A stretch of 64,000 nt of DNA from Streptomyces leeuwenhoekii (GTDB lineage: Bacteria; Actinomycetota; Actinomycetes; Streptomycetales; Streptomycetaceae), in assembly GCF_001013905.1 (NCBI RefSeq), contig NZ_LN831790.1:6586001-6650000 (forward strand), given 5' to 3'. The notes under the pieces were generated by a model. It searched no databases, was not told where the DNA came from, and saw only the letters and a list, made by a program, of their open reading frames with translations. The translations under genes were made by a program, and so were the position numbers. The first letter of the stretch is position 1. Each line of letters starts with the position of its first letter. Shown one piece after another: positions 63,209 to 64,000 of the stretch.

Positions 63209-64000
63209 TCAGCGGTGCCTTACGGCCACGAAGCGCACCGGCGTGCCCGGTCTCGCCTGGGCGGCGGCCGGGAGGTCGGCGGCGCGCACGACCCCGATCA
63301 CCGGATAGCCGCCGGTGGTCGGGTGGTCGGCCAGGAACACGACCGGCCTTCCGTCGGGCGGCACCTGGACGGCGCCCAGCACCATCCCCTCGCTGGGCAG
63401 TTCGCCGGTACGGGCCCGGGTGAGCGCGGGGCCGTCCATGCGCAGGCCGATGCGGTTGCTCGCGGGCGAGACCCGGTAGGCGCGAGAGGTGAACGTCCGT
63501 ACCGCCGCCGGCGCGCACCAGTCGTCGCGCGGGCCGAGGGTCACCCGCAGCACCAGCTCGGCGGGGGGCGCGGGCTGCGGAGCGGCGTCCACGCGCGCGT
63601 GGGGGACGCCGGGGCGCCCCAGGGGCAGGACGGCACCGTTCCGCAGAGGTGGCGGGCCGAGCCCCGACAGCAGGTCGGTGGAGCGGCTCCCGAGCACCGG
63701 CTCGACGGCGATGCCACCGGAGACGGCCACATAACCGCGGACGCCCGTCACGGCGGTCCCCACCTCGAGCAGAGCCCCCGCCGGCACGTGCACGGGCGCG
63801 CCCCAGGCAGCGGGGCGCCCGTCGACCGTCACCGGGCACGGGGCACCGCCGACCGCCACCGTGACCGCCGAACGGGGGCGCAGCGCACAGCCGTCGAGGG
63901 TGGTCTCCAGGACGGCGGCATCCGGCGGATTGCCGACCAGCCGGTTGACGAGCGCCGCCGCGGGCGCGTCCAGCGCCCCGGAGCGGGGCACCCCGAGGTG
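63209..64000 (-). CDS. pxpC: 5-oxoprolinase subunit C / biotin-dependent carboxyltransferase-like protein (5' end missing)
   Basis: At least 263 residues in the window; the start lies beyond base 64000. The KipA/PxpC pattern is seen in LGVPRSGALDAPAAALVNRLVGNPPDAAVLE, GYVAVSGGIAVEPVLGSRSTDL, and near the end SEGMVLGAVQVPPDGRPVVFLADHPTTGGYPVIGVV. PxpABC open 5-oxoproline to glutamate with ATP. pxpB should be the next gene outside the window; its presence would confirm the call. Confidence 0.9.
   Translation of the reverse strand, partial: HLGVPRSGALDAPAAALVNRLVGNPPDAAVLETTLDGCALRPRSAVTVAVGGAPCPVTVDGRPAAWGAPVHVPAGALLEVGTAVTGVRGYVAVSGGIAVEPVLGSRSTDLLSGLGPPPLRNGAVLPLGRPGVPHARVDAAPQPAPPAELVLRVTLGPRDDWCAPAAVRTFTSRAYRVSPASNRIGLRMDGPALTRARTGELPSEGMVLGAVQVPPDGRPVVFLADHPTTGGYPVIGVVRAADLPAAAQARPGTPVRFVAVRHR

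Overview
The window is chromosomal DNA from a Streptomyces species. The DNA is very GC-rich, third codon positions are almost all G or C, GTG starts are common, and several genes and sites are typical of the genus: sIHF, RbpA behind a sigma-R promoter, a SCO1431-type small membrane protein, and a secreted GH18 chitinase with DasR-like sites. From memory, the gene order matches the conserved core of S. coelicolor around SCO1412-SCO1482 read in the opposite direction; this was not checked. I see no insertion sequence, phage, tRNA, rRNA or CRISPR array.

Layout. 1-12.4 kb holds housekeeping genes on the + strand: pyrD (5' end missing), pyrF, the sIHF nucleoid protein, gmk, rpoZ, coaBC, metK, priA, fmt, rsmB and rpe. 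A small helix-turn-helix gene on the minus strand interrupts them. 12.5-15.8 kb holds a SorC-type sugar regulator, the remnant of a secreted guanyl RNase fused stop-to-start to an intact barstar gene, and a guaB1-type enzyme. 15.8-21.2 kb is a lysine-use module: an APC permease, an Lrp-type regulator, davA (5-aminovaleramidase) and davB (lysine 2-monooxygenase). Regularly spaced GCAACG repeats sit in front of both the permease and davA. 21.2-26 kb, minus strand, holds an F420-type oxidoreductase, a DUF5995-like protein, a nucleobase permease and an MFS transporter. The MFS gene is divergent from a ROK regulator and shares a perfect inverted repeat with it.

27.5-34.7 kb has a chitinase (-), then an FMN riboswitch driving ribE-ribM-ribBA-ribH, then hisE-hisG. 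34.7-42.7 kb has a PH-domain membrane protein, a coupled pair of CNNM/CorC-type transporters, a TPR-AAA ATPase of EccA/CbbX type, a uridine-kinase-like protein, a Tat-exported C39-type peptidase and a 46-residue membrane protein. 43-50 kb has an acyl-CoA dehydrogenase, two small uncharacterised proteins, a second Lrp regulator, an amidohydrolase, ppm1 (polyprenol-phosphate-mannose synthase) behind a leader of about 400 nt, fxsA and rbpA. 50-57 kb has a UMF1-type MFS protein, a glycerophosphodiesterase coupled to yczE, the divergent MocR regulator yczR, and a membrane ATPase with a degenerate P-loop plus its small membrane partner. 57-64 kb has an ankyrin protein, a possible 19-residue peptide before a HEAT-repeat-like protein, two coupled glycosyltransferases, an SGNH hydrolase, and a pxpC-like gene that runs off the end.

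The least-described items are the phased GCAACG arrays of the lysine module, the decayed RNase beside a retained barstar, the ROK operator, the possible MocR direct repeats between yczR and yczE, the degenerate-P-loop ATPase pair, and the short Cys-Cys-His peptide with palindromes upstream.
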